Positions 31,573-43,188 of a DNA stretch of 43,284 nt are shown piece after piece. The notes under the pieces are model-generated. The model was not told where the DNA came from. It ran no database searches and saw nothing but the letters and a program-made list of their open reading frames with translations. The stretch is from contig DUQJ01000206.1 in assembly GCA_012837865.1 (NCBI GenBank), positions 1 through 43,284 on the forward strand, in the 5' to 3' direction. Within the stretch, counting starts at the first letter, position 1, and each line of letters begins with the position of its first letter. The DNA comes from Clostridiales bacterium. Lineage in GTDB: Bacteria; Bacillota; Clostridia; Lachnospirales; Lachnospiraceae. The position numbers and the translations under genes are program-made.

Positions 31573-34500
31573 ATGGATAAAAACAGGATACATCCAGTGC
31601 AACTTGGTAATAACGTTAGAATGAGTTTCTCCAAAAGAAATGAAGTTTTGGAGATGCCAAATCTCATTGAGGTTCAAAAAAATTCATATCAATGGTTTTT
31701 GAATGAAGGGCTAAAGGAAGTTTTTGATGATATTTCCCCGATTTCAGACTATAATGGGCACTTAAGCTTAGAATTCGTTAGTTTCAAATTATGTGAAGAA
31801 GACAAAAAATACACGATCGAAGAATGTAAAGATCGAGATGCGACATATGCAGCTCCCTTAAAAGTTAAGGTAAGACTTCATAATAAAGAAAAAAATGAAA
31901 TTAATGAACATGAGATCTTTATGGGTGATTTGCCACTTATGACTCAAACTGGTACATTTGTAATAAATGGTGCAGAGAGAGTTGTTGTTAGTCAATTAGT
32001 ACGTTCCCCAAGCATTTATTATGCTACAGATCATGATAAAACAGGTAAAGTGTTGTATAGTGCAACAGTTATTCCTAATAGAGGAGCATGGTTAGAGTAT
32101 GAAACAGATTCTAATGATGTTTTTTATGTTCGTGTTGATCGAAACAGAAAAGTGCCAATAACAGTTTTTATTAGAGCGCTTGGAATAGGAACTAACAGTG
32201 AGATCATAGAATTATTTGGTGATGAACCTAAGATATTAGCAAGTCTTGCTAAGGATCCGAGTACAGCTAAAGATCCCGAAGGTAGCCATGAAGAAGGTTT
32301 ACTTGAATTATATAAAAAGTTAAGACCGGGCGAACCTTTGGCAGTAGAAAATGCTGAATCTTTATTAAACAGCATGTTTTTTGATGCAAGAAGATATGAC
32401 CTTGCAAAGGTAGGAAGATATAAATTTAATAAAAAGTTATTATTTAGGAATAGAATAAGAGGCTTTGTATTAGCTGAGGATATAATTAATACATCTACAG
32501 GCGAGATTATTGCAGAAATTGGAACTAAAATTACGGAAGCAATAGCGGACGATATACAAAATTCAGCAGTAGTATCTGTTTTGGTACAAGCTGAAGGAAG
32601 AAATGTTAAAGTAATCTCTAATATGATGGTTGATATCTTATCATTTGTTGATGTTGATAAGGAAGAATTAGGTATAACTGAATTGGTTTATTATCCTGTT
32701 CTTGAAAAAATATTATCTGAAAATAATACAGAAGAAGAAATCAATGATGCAATTAAGAGAAATATTAGCGAACTTATTCCTAAGCATGTTACAAAAGAAG
32801 ATATAATGGCTTCTATCAACTATATAATTCATTTAGAATATGAAATTGGTAATATAGATGATATTGACCATTTAGGAAATAGAAGAATTAGGGCGGTAGG
32901 CGAATTACTTCAGAACCAATATAGAATAGGACTTTCTAGAATGGAACGTGTTGTAAGAGAAAGAATGACAACACAAGATATTGAGGGAATTACTCCACAA
33001 TCATTAGTAAATATTAAACCGGTAACTGCATCTGTAAAAGAATTCTTTGGAAGCTCACAGCTGTCACAGTTTATGGATCAACATAATCCACTTGGTGAGT
33101 TAACTCATAAAAGAAGATTATCTGCTTTGGGTCCTGGTGGACTGTCTCGAGATAGAGCAGGATATGAAGTAAGGGACGTACATTACTCTCATTATGGTAG
33201 AATGTGTCCAATAGAGACGCCAGAAGGTCCTAATATTGGTCTTATTAACTCTCTAGCTTCATATGCAAGAATTAATGAATATGGATTTATTGAAGTACCA
33301 TATAGAATCGTTGATAAAACTGATGTTAATAATCCAAAAGTAACAGATGATGTTAGATATTTAACAGCAGACGAAGAAGATAATTATGTAGTAGCTCAGG
33401 CTAATGAAGAATTAGATGAAAGCGGACATTTTATTAAAAACAATGTTGCAGGCCGCTTTAAGGAAGAAACATCTGAGTATGAAAAGAAAAAGATAGATTT
33501 GATGGACGTATCGCCAAAAATGGTATTTTCAGTTGCAACAGCCTTAATCCCGTTCCTTGAAAATGATGATGCTAATAGAGCACTAATGGGATCAAATATG
33601 CAACGTCAAGCTGTACCTTTGTTAACCACGGAAGCTCCTATAATTGGAACTGGAATGGAAGCTAAGGCTGCTAAGGACTCTGGCGTATGTATAGTGTCTG
33701 AATTTGATGGAGTAGTTGAGAAAGTTGCTGCAAAAGAAATAATTGTAAGAAATAAAGATAAAACAAAATCAACATATAGATTAACAAAGTTTGCTAGAAG
33801 TAATCAAGGGACATGTATCAATCAAAGACCAACAGTTAATAAAGGTCAAGAGGTTGCAGCAGGTCAAATCATTGCTGATGGACCGTCAACTTCAAAAGGT
33901 GAACTCGCACTAGGTAAAAATGCTTTAATTGCTTTTATGACTTGGGAAGGATATAACTATGAAGATGCTGTATTAATTAGTGAGAGATTAGTTATGGAAG
34001 ATGTTTATACATCAATTCATATAGAAGAATATGAAGCAGACTCTAGAGATACCAAGCTAGGACCGGAAGAGATTACAAGGGATGTACCAGGTGTTGGTGA
34101 TGATAAGCTTAAGGACTTAGACAGCAGGGGTATAATCCGTATAGGCGCCGAGGTTAGAGCAAATGATATCTTGGTTGGTAAAGTTACTCCAAAAGGAGAA
34201 ACAGAGCTAACGGCTGAAGAAAGATTACTAAGAGCAATCTTTGGCGAAAAAGCAAGAGAAGTTAGAGACACATCTCTTAAAGTTCCACATGGAGAATATG
34301 GAATTGTTGTAGATGCTAAAGTCTTTAATAGAGAAAATGGAGATGAGTTAGCTCCAGGCGTAAATCAAACTGTTAGAGTTTATATAGCACAAAAAAGAAA
34401 AATACAAGTTGGAGATAAGATGGCAGGCCGACATGGTAATAAAGGTGTTGTATCAAGAGTGCTACCAGCCGAAGATATGCCATATTTACCAAATGGTAGA

Positions 34501-35523
34501 CCAGTTGATATAGTTTTAAATCCATTGGGCGTACCGTCGCGTATGAATATTGGGCAAGTACTTGAAATCCATTTATCATTAGCGGCCAAAGTGCTGGGTA
34601 TAGATATAGCAACACCAGTATTTGATGGTGCAAATGAGTATGATATCATGGATACATTAGAGATCGCTGATGATTATGCTAACCTAACTTGGGAAGAATT
34701 TGAATCAAAGAATAAAGATGAAATAAATGCAGAACTTTATAGTCATTTAGATAAAAACAAACAATATAGAGATGCTTGGAAGGGTGTACCAATAAATAGA
34801 GATGGTAAAGTTGCTTTACGTGATGGACGTTCAGGAGAATTTTTTGATGCACCAGTTACTATTGGATTTATGCACTATCTAAAATTACATCATTTAGTTG
34901 ATGATAAGATACATGCAAGATCGATAGGTCCATATTCATTAGTTACGCAACAACCTTTAGGCGGAAAAGCACAATTTGGTGGTCAGAGATTTGGAGAGAT
35001 GGAAGTTTGGGCATTAGAAGCATATGGTGCGGCTTACATTCTACAAGAAATCCTAACAGTCAAATCCGATGATGTAACAGGCCGTATTAAAACCTATGAA
35101 GCTATTATTAAAGGTGAAAATATTGCAGAACCTGGTATTCCAGAATCATTCAAAGTGTTGTTAAAAGAACTTCAATCATTATCACTTGATGTTAAGGTAC
35201 TTGATGAAAATGGAAATGAAATAAGGATGGCAGAAGACAGTGAAGAAATAGATAATGACTTAGTGCCTCTAATGAATTATAACAACAAGTATCCTAATGA
35301 GGAAAATTATGAGAAAGCTGGATTTAGTGAGGCAGTTCCTGATAATTTAGAAGATGAAAACTTTTCCATATTTGAAACTGAATATGAAGAAGAAATAGAA
35401 GAAGTGGTAGAAGATGTAGAGTTGGAAGATAAAGAAGATGATAAGCTGGACGATTTAGATGGTGATTTAGGTGATGAATTAGAGATTGAGGAATCTGAAG
35501 AAGATGAATCAGACGAAGAATAA
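31573..35523 (+). CDS. rpoB: RNA polymerase beta subunit
   Basis: The 1316-aa beta subunit. All landmarks are present, including the rifampicin region [20 protein letters not shown] and RLSALGPGG with susceptible-type residues (D in FMDQH, H in THKRR, S in RLSALG), and [15 protein letters not shown] and [20 protein letters not shown] near the C-terminus. After the conserved core comes a very acidic tail of about 50 residues (rich in EEIEE, DDLDG and EEDESDEE). Start ATG 31573 with AAGGGGTG 9 bases upstream; the ORF-track GTG at 31561 lies in that site. rpoC follows after 46 bases. Confidence 0.98.
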   Translation: MDKNRIHPVQLGNNVRMSFSKRNEVLEMPNLIEVQKNSYQWFLNEGLKEVFDDISPISDYNGHLSLEFVSFKLCEEDKKYTIEECKDRDATYAAPLKVKVRLHNKEKNEINEHEIFMGDLPLMTQTGTFVINGAERVVVSQLVRSPSIYYATDHDKTGKVLYSATVIPNRGAWLEYETDSNDVFYVRVDRNRKVPITVFIRALGIGTNSEIIELFGDEPKILASLAKDPSTAKDPEGSHEEGLLELYKKLRPGEPLAVENAESLLNSMFFDARRYDLAKVGRYKFNKKLLFRNRIRGFVLAEDIINTSTGEIIAEIGTKITEAIADDIQNSAVVSVLVQAEGRNVKVISNMMVDILSFVDVDKEELGITELVYYPVLEKILSENNTEEEINDAIKRNISELIPKHVTKEDIMASINYIIHLEYEIGNIDDIDHLGNRRIRAVGELLQNQYRIGLSRMERVVRERMTTQDIEGITPQSLVNIKPVTASVKEFFGSSQLSQFMDQHNPLGELTHKRRLSALGPGGLSRDRAGYEVRDVHYSHYGRMCPIETPEGPNIGLINSLASYARINEYGFIEVPYRIVDKTDVNNPKVTDDVRYLTADEEDNYVVAQANEELDESGHFIKNNVAGRFKEETSEYEKKKIDLMDVSPKMVFSVATALIPFLENDDANRALMGSNMQRQAVPLLTTEAPIIGTGMEAKAAKDSGVCIVSEFDGVVEKVAAKEIIVRNKDKTKSTYRLTKFARSNQGTCINQRPTVNKGQEVAAGQIIADGPSTSKGELALGKNALIAFMTWEGYNYEDAVLISERLVMEDVYTSIHIEEYEADSRDTKLGPEEITRDVPGVGDDKLKDLDSRGIIRIGAEVRANDILVGKVTPKGETELTAEERLLRAIFGEKAREVRDTSLKVPHGEYGIVVDAKVFNRENGDELAPGVNQTVRVYIAQKRKIQVGDKMAGRHGNKGVVSRVLPAEDMPYLPNGRPVDIVLNPLGVPSRMNIGQVLEIHLSLAAKVLGIDIATPVFDGANEYDIMDTLEIADDYANLTWEEFESKNKDEINAELYSHLDKNKQYRDAWKGVPINRDGKVALRDGRSGEFFDAPVTIGFMHYLKLHHLVDDKIHARSIGPYSLVTQQPLGGKAQFGGQRFGEMEVWALEAYGAAYILQEILTVKSDDVTGRIKTYEAIIKGENIAEPGIPESFKVLLKELQSLSLDVKVLDENGNEIRMAEDSEEIDNDLVPLMNYNNKYPNEENYEKAGFSEAVPDNLEDENFSIFETEYEEEIEEVVEDVELEDKEDDKLDDLDGDLGDELEIEESEEDESDEE

Positions 35524-35569
35524 TCATACAAAAACAATATCTGAAAGATGAATGAAGGGAGAGCAAATA

Positions 35570-38500
35570 ATGCCTGATATAATAAATCAAACAAGTCAAA
35601 ACATAACATATGACGCAATAAAAATTGGTTTAGCTTCACCCGAAAAAATAAGAGAATGGTCAAAAGGAGAAGTAAGGAAACCTGAGACTATTAATTATAG
35701 AACACTTAAACCAGAAAGAGATGGACTTTTCTGTGAAAGAATTTTTGGACCAAGCAAAGACTGGGAATGTCATTGTGGCAAGTATAAAAAGATTAGATAT
35801 AAAGGCGTAGTATGTGATCGATGTGGAGTAGAGGTTACAAAAGCAAGCGTTCGTAGAGAAAGAATGGGTCATATTGATCTTGCTGCACCGGTTTCTCATA
35901 TTTGGTATTTCAAGGGGATACCTAGCAGAATGGGTCTGATTCTTGATTTATCTCCAAGAATATTAGAAAAAGTATTATATTTCGCAGCATATATAGTAAT
36001 TGATCCTGGTAACACAAGTTTACAAATTAAACAAATATTATCTGAAAAAGAAAAGAATGATGCAATAGAGGAATTTGGATATGGAAGTTTCCGAGTTGGA
36101 ATGGGAGCAGAAGCTGTTCAAGACTTATTGAGAAATATTGACTTGGTTAAAGAAGCTGAAGAACTAAGAAAGGCTCTAAAAGATTCTACAGGACAAAAAA
36201 GAGCCCGAATTATTAAAAGACTTGAAGTTACGGAAGCTTTTAAAGGCTCTGGAAATAAACCAGAATGGATGATACTTTCAGTAATACCAGTAATTCCACC
36301 AGATTTAAGACCTATGGTTCAACTAGATGGAGGTCGTTTTGCGACTTCTGATATGAATGATTTATATCGTAGGATTATAAACCGTAATAATCGTTTAAGA
36401 AGATTGTTAGAACTAGGTGCACCTGATATTATTGTAAGAAATGAAAAAAGGATGCTTCAAGAGGCTGTAGATGCTCTTATTGACAATGGTCGTAGGGGTA
36501 GAGCTGTTACAGGGCCTGGTAATAGAGCATTAAAATCATTATCAGATATGTTAAAAGGTAAACAAGGAAGGTTTAGACAAAACTTGCTTGGAAAACGTGT
36601 TGACTATTCAGGCCGATCAGTTATAGTTGTAGGCCCTGAACTTAAAATATATCAATGTGGACTACCAAAAGAAATGGCTATAGAATTATTTAAGCCGTTT
36701 GTAATGAAAGAATTAGTAGCACAAGGTACAGCACATAACATAAGATCCGCTAAGAAAAAGGTGGAAGAATTAGATAAAGAAGTATGGGATATCTTAGAAG
36801 ATGTTATAAGAGAGCACCCAGTTATGTTAAACCGGGCTCCTACGCTTCATAGATTAGGCATCCAGGCTTTTGAACCAGTTCTAGTAGAAGGTAAAGCAAT
36901 AAAACTACATCCACTTGTTTGTACTGCATATAATGCGGATTTTGACGGTGATCAAATGGCTGTTCACTTACCTTTATCGGTAGAGGCTCAGGCAGAGTGT
37001 AGATTTTTACTACTATCACCTAACAATCTATTAAAACCTTCAGATGGCGCACCTGTTGCAGTTCCATCTCAAGATATGGTATTAGGTATTTATTATTTAA
37101 CCATACAAAAAGATGGAGATATTGGCGAAGGCCGTTACTTTAAGAGTGTAGATGAGGCTGTATTAGCATATGAAAATGGAGTAATAACTCTCCATTCAAT
37201 TATTAATGTAAGAAGAACTGGAATTAATAAAAATGGTGAACAAGAATCTAAAATAATTAAATCATCATTAGGTAGATTTATATTTAATGAAGTGATTGGT
37301 CAAGATTTAGGATTTGTAGATCGTTCAAAAGACGAAAACTTCTTAGAACTTGAAGTGGATTTCCAAGTAGCCAAAAAACAACTAAAACAAATTGTTGAAA
37401 AAACTATAAATGTTCATGGTGCAACTAATACAGCTGAAACATTAGATGATATTAAATACCTTGGATTTAAGTATGCGACTAAATCGGCTATAACCGTTTC
37501 TATCTCTGATATGACAGTTCCTGAATCCAAAAAGAGTATACTTGCAGAGGCTGAAAAAACAGTAGAAAAGATTACTAAAAACTATAGGCGTGGCTTAATG
37601 ACAGATGAAGAGCGTTATAACGCAGTAATAGATATTTGGAAAACTGCCGATATCACTTTAACTAGAGACTTGTTAATGGGGTTAGATAAATTTAATAACA
37701 TTAAAATGATGTCTGACTCAGGGGCGCGTGGTTCTGACCAGCAGATTAAACAACTAGCAGGAATGCGTGGTTTAATGTCAGATACATCTGGTAGAACAAT
37801 AGAATTACCGATTAAATCAAACTTCCGAGAAGGACTTGATGTACTAGAATACTTTATTTCTGCACATGGTGCTAGAAAAGGTCTATCAGATACAGCTTTA
37901 AGAACTGCTGACTCTGGTTATTTAACAAGAAGACTTGTTGATGTATCCCAAGATTTAATTATTAGGGAAATTGATTGCTGTGGAAATAGCAAAGAAATAC
38001 CAGGCATGAGAGTTCAAGCATTTATAGATGGCAAGGAAGTAATAGAGAGCCTTGAAAAGAGAATTAAAGGACGTTATGCATGTGAAGATATATACGATGA
38101 GAACAAAGATTTAATAGTTAAAGCTAATCATATGATCACACCAAGACGTGCTGAAAGAGTAATAAAAGCAGGTATAGAAGAAGTGAGAATTCGAACTATA
38201 CTTGATTGTTGCTCAAAAGTTGGAGTGTGTGCAAAATGTTATGGAGCAAATATGTCTACAGGTGAACCTGTTCAAGTTGGTGAAGCAGTTGGTATAATCG
38301 CTGCTCAATCAATTGGAGAGCCAGGAACACAGTTAACTATGAGAACATTCCATACAGGTGGTGTTGCGGGTGACGATATTACACAAGGACTTCCTCGTGT
38401 TGAAGAGTTATTTGAAGCAAGGAAACCAAAAGGCTTAGCTATTATTGCTGAATTTGATGGTATTGCTATTATAAGTGATACTAAGAAGAAGCGTGAAGTT

Positions 38501-39220
38501 ATTATAACTAATAATGAAACAGCAGAATCTAAAGCCTATCTAATACCTTATGGCTCAAGGATTAAAATAAAAGATGGCGATATGCTTCAAGCAGGTGATG
38601 AACTGACCGAAGGTAGCGTGAATCCACATGATATTTTAAAAATCAAAGGAATACGTGCGGTTCAAGATTATATGATTCAGGAAGTTCAAAGAGTTTATAC
38701 CCTTCAAGGTGTTGAAATTAATGATAAACATATTGAAATAATTGTTCGTCAAATGCTAAAGAAGGTTAGAATAGAAACTAGTGGAGATTCAGAAGGGTTA
38801 TTACCTGGAACTTTAGTTGATATTATTGACTTTGAAGAAGAGAATCGAAAGTTAGTTGAAAATGGGCTTGAACCTGTAGGGGGCGTACAAGTAATGCTAG
38901 GTATAACTAAAGCTTCATTAGCAACAAGTTCATTTTTATCAGCAGCATCATTCCAAGAAACAACTAAAGTTTTAACGGAAGCTGCTATTAATGGCAAAAT
39001 TGATAATTTAGTAGGATTGAAAGAGAATGTTATACTAGGTAAATTAATTCCTGCTGGAACAGGTATGAAGCGTTATCGCTCAGTTAAATTAAGCTCAGAT
39101 AATGAAATGAAGTTAGATGTAGAAGATTTAGAAGAGCTGCCAACACCAGAGGATATGAATTACAATGAACAAGGCTTTGTAAATAATGCTGACAGTATAG
39201 ACAATGTTGGTGTCGTATAA
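35570..39220 (+). CDS. rpoC: RNA polymerase beta' subunit
   Basis: The 1216-aa beta' subunit. The N-terminal zinc site is [20 protein letters not shown], the catalytic magnesium motif is [13 protein letters not shown], and the second zinc site is [13 protein letters not shown]; the bridge/trigger region has [19 protein letters not shown]. Length is normal for Firmicutes. Start ATG 35570 with GAAGGGAG upstream; the ORF-track start at 35552 contains that site. Transcribed with rpoB and ended by a strong bidirectional terminator. Confidence 0.98.
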   Translation: MPDIINQTSQNITYDAIKIGLASPEKIREWSKGEVRKPETINYRTLKPERDGLFCERIFGPSKDWECHCGKYKKIRYKGVVCDRCGVEVTKASVRRERMGHIDLAAPVSHIWYFKGIPSRMGLILDLSPRILEKVLYFAAYIVIDPGNTSLQIKQILSEKEKNDAIEEFGYGSFRVGMGAEAVQDLLRNIDLVKEAEELRKALKDSTGQKRARIIKRLEVTEAFKGSGNKPEWMILSVIPVIPPDLRPMVQLDGGRFATSDMNDLYRRIINRNNRLRRLLELGAPDIIVRNEKRMLQEAVDALIDNGRRGRAVTGPGNRALKSLSDMLKGKQGRFRQNLLGKRVDYSGRSVIVVGPELKIYQCGLPKEMAIELFKPFVMKELVAQGTAHNIRSAKKKVEELDKEVWDILEDVIREHPVMLNRAPTLHRLGIQAFEPVLVEGKAIKLHPLVCTAYNADFDGDQMAVHLPLSVEAQAECRFLLLSPNNLLKPSDGAPVAVPSQDMVLGIYYLTIQKDGDIGEGRYFKSVDEAVLAYENGVITLHSIINVRRTGINKNGEQESKIIKSSLGRFIFNEVIGQDLGFVDRSKDENFLELEVDFQVAKKQLKQIVEKTINVHGATNTAETLDDIKYLGFKYATKSAITVSISDMTVPESKKSILAEAEKTVEKITKNYRRGLMTDEERYNAVIDIWKTADITLTRDLLMGLDKFNNIKMMSDSGARGSDQQIKQLAGMRGLMSDTSGRTIELPIKSNFREGLDVLEYFISAHGARKGLSDTALRTADSGYLTRRLVDVSQDLIIREIDCCGNSKEIPGMRVQAFIDGKEVIESLEKRIKGRYACEDIYDENKDLIVKANHMITPRRAERVIKAGIEEVRIRTILDCCSKVGVCAKCYGANMSTGEPVQVGEAVGIIAAQSIGEPGTQLTMRTFHTGGVAGDDITQGLPRVEELFEARKPKGLAIIAEFDGIAIISDTKKKREVIITNNETAESKAYLIPYGSRIKIKDGDMLQAGDELTEGSVNPHDILKIKGIRAVQDYMIQEVQRVYTLQGVEINDKHIEIIVRQMLKKVRIETSGDSEGLLPGTLVDIIDFEEENRKLVENGLEPVGGVQVMLGITKASLATSSFLSAASFQETTKVLTEAAINGKIDNLVGLKENVILGKLIPAGTGMKRYRSVKLSSDNEMKLDVEDLEELPTPEDMNYNEQGFVNNADSIDNVGVV

Positions 39221-39240
39221 AAAACAATATAGATTATAAA

Positions 39241-39276
39241 AATGGGATGTAATTTTTAAATTACATCCCATTTTAT
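39241..39276. terminator. Bidirectional terminator between rpoC and ydjI-like gene
   Basis: AATGGGATGTAATTT and AAATTACATCCCATT form a perfect 15-bp stem with T runs on both strands. Confidence 0.9.
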
Positions 39277-39306
39277 TATATGCGTGCTTACTTTGACATT
39301 TACAAA

Positions 39307-40287
39307 TTATCCAACTAAATTATTGCCACAGTTTGGGCAGAAGTTAGCTTCACCAGTTTTTTCTCCACAATTAGGACAAAATTTTGGTTTGCTAGTATTT
39401 GCTTGTTGGTTTGAATTCTGATTCTGCTGATTTCCTTGTTGGTTAGAATTAATATTTTGAACCATTTGATTTGCCATATTCATTCCCATCATCATTCCAG
39501 CCATATCAGCTGCCATACCACCACTTTTAACCTTGCCAGAAGCAATTCCATCAGCCATTTCAATTTGTTGATAGCTGTTTACATCACCTATCATAGAATG
39601 TGATGCAGCTTTATTAATACGTTCTTGTATTTCAGCTGGATAATTAAAGCTCATTATATTAAATGAAGTGATAGACATCCCAGTATCGAATAATTGCATT
39701 CCAAGATCTTCTTTGATACCATTACCAATTTCAAACGAATTAACTTGAAGATTAAACATGTCTTTACCTTCTTTTGCAATCCATTTCATAAGTAATTGAT
39801 CTAAAATTGAAGTTATTCTCAATTTAACATCTTCAACGACATAAGTTGTTTTAACGCCTGCAATATTATCAATTAGCTTAATATAATCGTTAACTTTGAA
39901 AACAAATGTTCCATTAGCTCTTATAGGCATGCCACCAGGTAGACCGGGTGCTGGAATGTTAATTGCATTTTGCGTTCCCCATTTAACAACAAATTCTTTT
40001 GTATTAACAAAAAGAACCTCTGCTCTTATTCCGGAGTTAAAACCAAATTTAAAACCTTTAAGGGTTGATAGGAATGGGATGATTTGGGATTCAATATCGT
40101 AATCTCCATCATCCTTAAAAATACCTTCAATTTTACCATTGTATAAGAAAATTGCATCTTGGCCAGGTTTAATTACTAATCTACTACCTTTTTTAATCTC
40201 TCGATTATGCCATTTAAAAAAAATCATATCATCCCGGAATTCTTCCCACTCCACAAGATTTGCAAATTGTTTAGAAAATATAGCCAT
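39307..40287 (-). CDS. ydjI: SPFH-domain protein with C-terminal zinc ribbon (YdjI-like)
   Basis: A 326-aa cytoplasmic or membrane-associated protein. Residues 1-250 are an SPFH (band 7-like, 'virion core') domain beginning MAIFSKQFANLVEWEEF; a Met/Gln/Asn-rich linker follows; the end is a double-CxxC zinc ribbon, FCPNCGEKTGEANFCPNCG. This matches B. subtilis YdjI, part of the pspA-ydjG-ydjH-ydjI membrane-stress locus. It is the last gene of the same-order cluster here, starting 29 bases after ydjH. Likely function: membrane-stress scaffold; mechanism unknown. Confidence 0.85.
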   Translation of the reverse strand: MAIFSKQFANLVEWEEFRDDMIFFKWHNREIKKGSRLVIKPGQDAIFLYNGKIEGIFKDDGDYDIESQIIPFLSTLKGFKFGFNSGIRAEVLFVNTKEFVVKWGTQNAINIPAPGLPGGMPIRANGTFVFKVNDYIKLIDNIAGVKTTYVVEDVKLRITSILDQLLMKWIAKEGKDMFNLQVNSFEIGNGIKEDLGMQLFDTGMSITSFNIMSFNYPAEIQERINKAASHSMIGDVNSYQQIEMADGIASGKVKSGGMAADMAGMMMGMNMANQMVQNINSNQQGNQQNQNSNQQANTSKPKFCPNCGEKTGEANFCPNCGNNLVG

Positions 40288-40316
40288 ATAAATTACCTAC
40301 CTTTCATATTTTGTTA

Positions 40317-41189
40317 TTAAAACTTACCTCCGCTTGAACTATGCGAACGTCCACCACCTGAAGAGCCACCTCTATAACCAGATGAGTTGCGACCACTACT
40401 TCCTGAAGAAGTAGGTGGATCAGGTTTTTTGACACGTGTTACCCTGGTCGTAACATAACGATCTCTTTTGCCTATTAGTCCAGGTTTACTATTATCTAAA
40501 TAGGTAGAGTTATTTACAGTTGTTTTACCACTCGAGTTTCCTATCATTGTTAGAATGGAAATTGTTGCAATAATAATAGAAATAAATATTTGGAAAAATA
40601 TATTTGCATATAATGGTTTTGATTGGTTTGCATAATTAGTTCGATCAATTGTTTCGTATGTATAGTCATGATTAAAATTTAACTCTGAGTCATCATTCAT
40701 ATAATCATGTGACATTTTTATAAATGTACTTATAGCCTTTGAATAATTTTCATCTGAAAGCAAAGGTGTTATTTTAGCAATAATTTCATCGCCTCTGTTT
40801 GAGTGTATATATGTTTCTGTGATTCCATAACCTTCTATAAATACATCTCTATTATGCATATCAATTAATAAAATAACGCTATCAGCTTGTATTGAATATA
40901 GTTTGTTGTCGTAAAACTCTTCGATATATTGTTCTGCGAAGACTGCTTTTTTGTCATTGTGGGTTAGTATATAAATCCCTATGCCAACATCATCTCCATA
41001 TTTAATACAATTGCTTTCAAGTTCAGAAAGTTCATCATTTGTTAAAAGTTTAGCTCGGTCTTCTATATGAGGTATTCCTTTACTTGAGTCATTAGATGCA
41101 GAAGATATAATACTACCGTAAAGCATTAAGACAAAGAAAACCAACAAGAATGGTATGGAACGAAAATAGTTAAATTTATTTACCTTCAT
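40317..41189 (-). CDS. ydjH: TPM-domain membrane protein (YdjH-like)
   Basis: A 290-aa protein: signal sequence (IPFLLVFFVLMLYGSIISSA), extracytoplasmic TPM domain (about 40-165; IEDRAKLLTNDELSELES, DSVILLIDMHNRDVFIEGYG), one membrane helix near 200 (IFFQIFISIIIATISILTMI) and a Gly/Ser/Arg-rich C-terminus ending SSGGKF. This is the layout of TPM-phosphatase-domain proteins and of B. subtilis YdjH. Its ATG overlaps the ydjG stop (TAATG), so the two are translationally coupled. Enzymatic activity of the TPM domain is not certain. Confidence 0.8.
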   Translation of the reverse strand: MKVNKFNYFRSIPFLLVFFVLMLYGSIISSASNDSSKGIPHIEDRAKLLTNDELSELESNCIKYGDDVGIGIYILTHNDKKAVFAEQYIEEFYDNKLYSIQADSVILLIDMHNRDVFIEGYGITETYIHSNRGDEIIAKITPLLSDENYSKAISTFIKMSHDYMNDDSELNFNHDYTYETIDRTNYANQSKPLYANIFFQIFISIIIATISILTMIGNSSGKTTVNNSTYLDNSKPGLIGKRDRYVTTRVTRVKKPDPPTSSGSSGRNSSGYRGGSSGGGRSHSSSGGKF

Positions 41190-42319
41190 TATAATCCTCC
41201 TTGTATAATTAATGCTAGTAAGCGCATAATAACGAATGAAAGACCGAAAATACCACTAAACCATGCTGCGATTTTTCCTTTACTAAAAGGAGGTTTACCT
41301 ACAACTTTACCAGTCTGACCATTCATTGAAAATATGTAATCCTTATTAGCGTGGTTATAATATACAACCCAAACAGGCAAGAGAGTATAATAGGTAGACC
41401 TTTGATTAATGTTAATATCTTTATGATTAAACTTTACAGATGAATACCCTGTAATTGTAGATCTAACAAAGTTATCAACATAATTAACTGCTCGTTTTTT
41501 TGCTCTTGGAAGTAAGTCAGAATCAGTAAAATCATATTTTTCAGAAATATACCCAGCTAGATAGGGCATATTAAATGATTTGAGATCTGAATAATGGAAA
41601 GGTTCTAGTTTATCCATTATCTTATCATCCATTTTTTGAGAAGCATCACATGGTAGTTTCAGATAATCAAGATCAACTTTTCTATATACATTATAATAGC
41701 TTGTTTCAGTGACTATGTAATCACCTTGTGTGTAGGTTCTAACCTTTGTACAAGTTGCTTGAACCTCTCCTTTTGCATTTAGATCGAACAACCAATAAGG
41801 AACATATAGGCCTGTTATATTTGCAATCCTATTGGCAGTCATAAAATCGCTAGGAGTAAGTCTGCCGTTACGACACCATTTTTTGAACGCCTGTTGTGCA
41901 TCTGCTTTACTGATTTTAAATGGTATAACTAGTGAAGGAGACAAAACACCTGAAAGTCTATCACCTAAAACCATAGCAGCATCACAAAAGCTACAGGTTG
42001 TTGCGGTGGTGTTCGAATCTGTTATTAATTTTGCACCACAATTATTACATTCATATTGTAAGCCATCATTACCGTCAAAATGATTATGCTCAGATTCGAT
42101 ATCACCATTATGAGAATCATAAAAATCCTGTTCGAAAGATTCGGTATCTTGATTATCTTCCTTATCGGGTTCATATTTTATGTTTTTATCATTACTATCA
42201 CTTAATTCTTTGCTACTAATATCCTCTGAAAGCCCACAACTTTCACATAAGAGCTGACCTGATTTTGGGTTGAAATTCATATCAGATCCGCAATTATTAC
42301 ATTTATACTGAACAACCAA
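41189..42319 (-). CDS. ydjG: Zinc-ribbon membrane protein (YdjG-like)
   Basis: A 376-aa protein with two N-terminal zinc ribbons (CNNCG...CESCG at about 7-29 and CNNCG...CSFC at about 90-110) separated by an acidic linker, a middle region with LFDLNAKGEV and a YYTLLPVWVVYY block, and one or two C-terminal membrane segments (GIFGLSFVIMRLLALII). This fits B. subtilis YdjG, which works with PspA, YdjH and YdjI in membrane stress. Start: TTG at 42319 with AGGAGGGG upstream. A terminator lies between it and pspA. Confidence 0.8.
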   Translation of the reverse strand: MVVQYKCNNCGSDMNFNPKSGQLLCESCGLSEDISSKELSDSNDKNIKYEPDKEDNQDTESFEQDFYDSHNGDIESEHNHFDGNDGLQYECNNCGAKLITDSNTTATTCSFCDAAMVLGDRLSGVLSPSLVIPFKISKADAQQAFKKWCRNGRLTPSDFMTANRIANITGLYVPYWLFDLNAKGEVQATCTKVRTYTQGDYIVTETSYYNVYRKVDLDYLKLPCDASQKMDDKIMDKLEPFHYSDLKSFNMPYLAGYISEKYDFTDSDLLPRAKKRAVNYVDNFVRSTITGYSSVKFNHKDININQRSTYYTLLPVWVVYYNHANKDYIFSMNGQTGKVVGKPPFSKGKIAAWFSGIFGLSFVIMRLLALIIQGGL

Positions 42320-42374
42320 ATTTTCCCCTCCTAAATTATATAATATCCATTATTAATAACTTGACTAATTAGTG

Positions 42375-42414
42375 GAAAAAGTCCGCAAGAAAAACTAAAA
42401 CTTACCTGCGGACA
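42375..42414 (-). terminator. Terminator/attenuator between pspA and ydjG
   Basis: On the minus strand GTCCGCA pairs with TGCGGAC around a roughly 20-base loop and is followed by TTTTTCCAC. It would make pspA mRNA more abundant than the downstream genes. Confidence 0.75.
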
Positions 42415-42428
42415 ATACTAGTTAGATT

Positions 42429-43109
42429 TTATTTGTTCATGTTAGCTTTTAAAGCTGCCAATTCGTCGTCAACAGATGTTGATGATGAAGAACTATATTT
42501 TTTGGTTAAGTCTGTTAATTCGTTTGCTGCTGGATTAGAATTAAGTTCTGCCATAGCGTTAGCCTTATCAAGCGCATTGTTAGCAAGGTCTTCATATCTT
42601 TGGAAACTCGACATTGAATTATTTGCACTATTAACTGAAGAACCAATTTTGTTAATTCTATCTTGAGTTTTAGCAACAGCAAGTTTACCCTTGATCATAT
42701 CTTTTCTGGAGTCAAGTTCACCAATATCAGCAACAAGCTTGTCATGCATAAGTCTCATGTTGGAAGCATTGCGCTCTGATAAATCATAAGATTGTTGTAA
42801 ACTATTTAATTTTTCACTAAGCTTGCTCTTTTGTTCAAGAAACTTTCTTGCATCAGATTCATTTCCCGCTTCTAATGCTTTAACAGCATAACTTTGCATA
42901 GTTTCGATTTCTTTATTGCATTCATCTAGAGCCCTTTTAGCTCTTTGTTCCTCAGCCATTACAGTAGCTGTTTCTGATTTAACTTTTCCCAAATCAGAAT
43001 TTAAATTTCTTAGACATTGATCTATCATTTTACCTGGATCTTCTGCCTTGTCTAGCATAGCGTTAATGTTACTAGACATTATGTCTTTAAATCTTGATAA
43101 AACACCCAT
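42429..43109 (-). CDS. pspA: PspA/IM30-family membrane-stress protein
   Basis: A 226-aa coiled-coil protein of the PspA/Vipp1 (ESCRT-III-related) family, which assembles on damaged or stressed membranes. It begins GVLSRFKDIMSSNINAMLDKAEDPGKMID, the conserved amphipathic start, followed by a long heptad-rich helix region (KSETATVMAEEQRAKRALDE onwards) and a short Ser-rich C-terminus. Start ATG at 43109 with GGAGG upstream; the ORF-track start at 43124 includes that site. First gene of the pspA-ydjG-ydjH-ydjI cluster. Confidence 0.92.
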   Translation of the reverse strand: MGVLSRFKDIMSSNINAMLDKAEDPGKMIDQCLRNLNSDLGKVKSETATVMAEEQRAKRALDECNKEIETMQSYAVKALEAGNESDARKFLEQKSKLSEKLNSLQQSYDLSERNASNMRLMHDKLVADIGELDSRKDMIKGKLAVAKTQDRINKIGSSVNSANNSMSSFQRYEDLANNALDKANAMAELNSNPAANELTDLTKKYSSSSSTSVDDELAALKANMNK

Positions 43110-43159
43110 ATTATTATCCTCCATATTAAAAATTGTTTTTAAATTACATTATATAGTAT

Positions 43160-43188
43160 AGTTTAATATATAGACTTGTTTTGGTCAA
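43160..43188 (-). promoter_or_regulatory. Candidate pspA promoter
   Basis: On the minus strand TTGACC, a 17-base spacer and TAAACT. The -10 is poor. I do not see a clear sigma-W-type pattern (TGAAAC...CGTA). The rest of the window end (43189-43284) is AT-rich with no gene visible. Confidence 0.4.

Noticed and set aside
35307-35663. Ser-rich minus-strand ORFs near the rpoB end
   Set aside because: Antisense of the acidic rpoB tail; Ser runs are the complement of GAA/GAT repeats.
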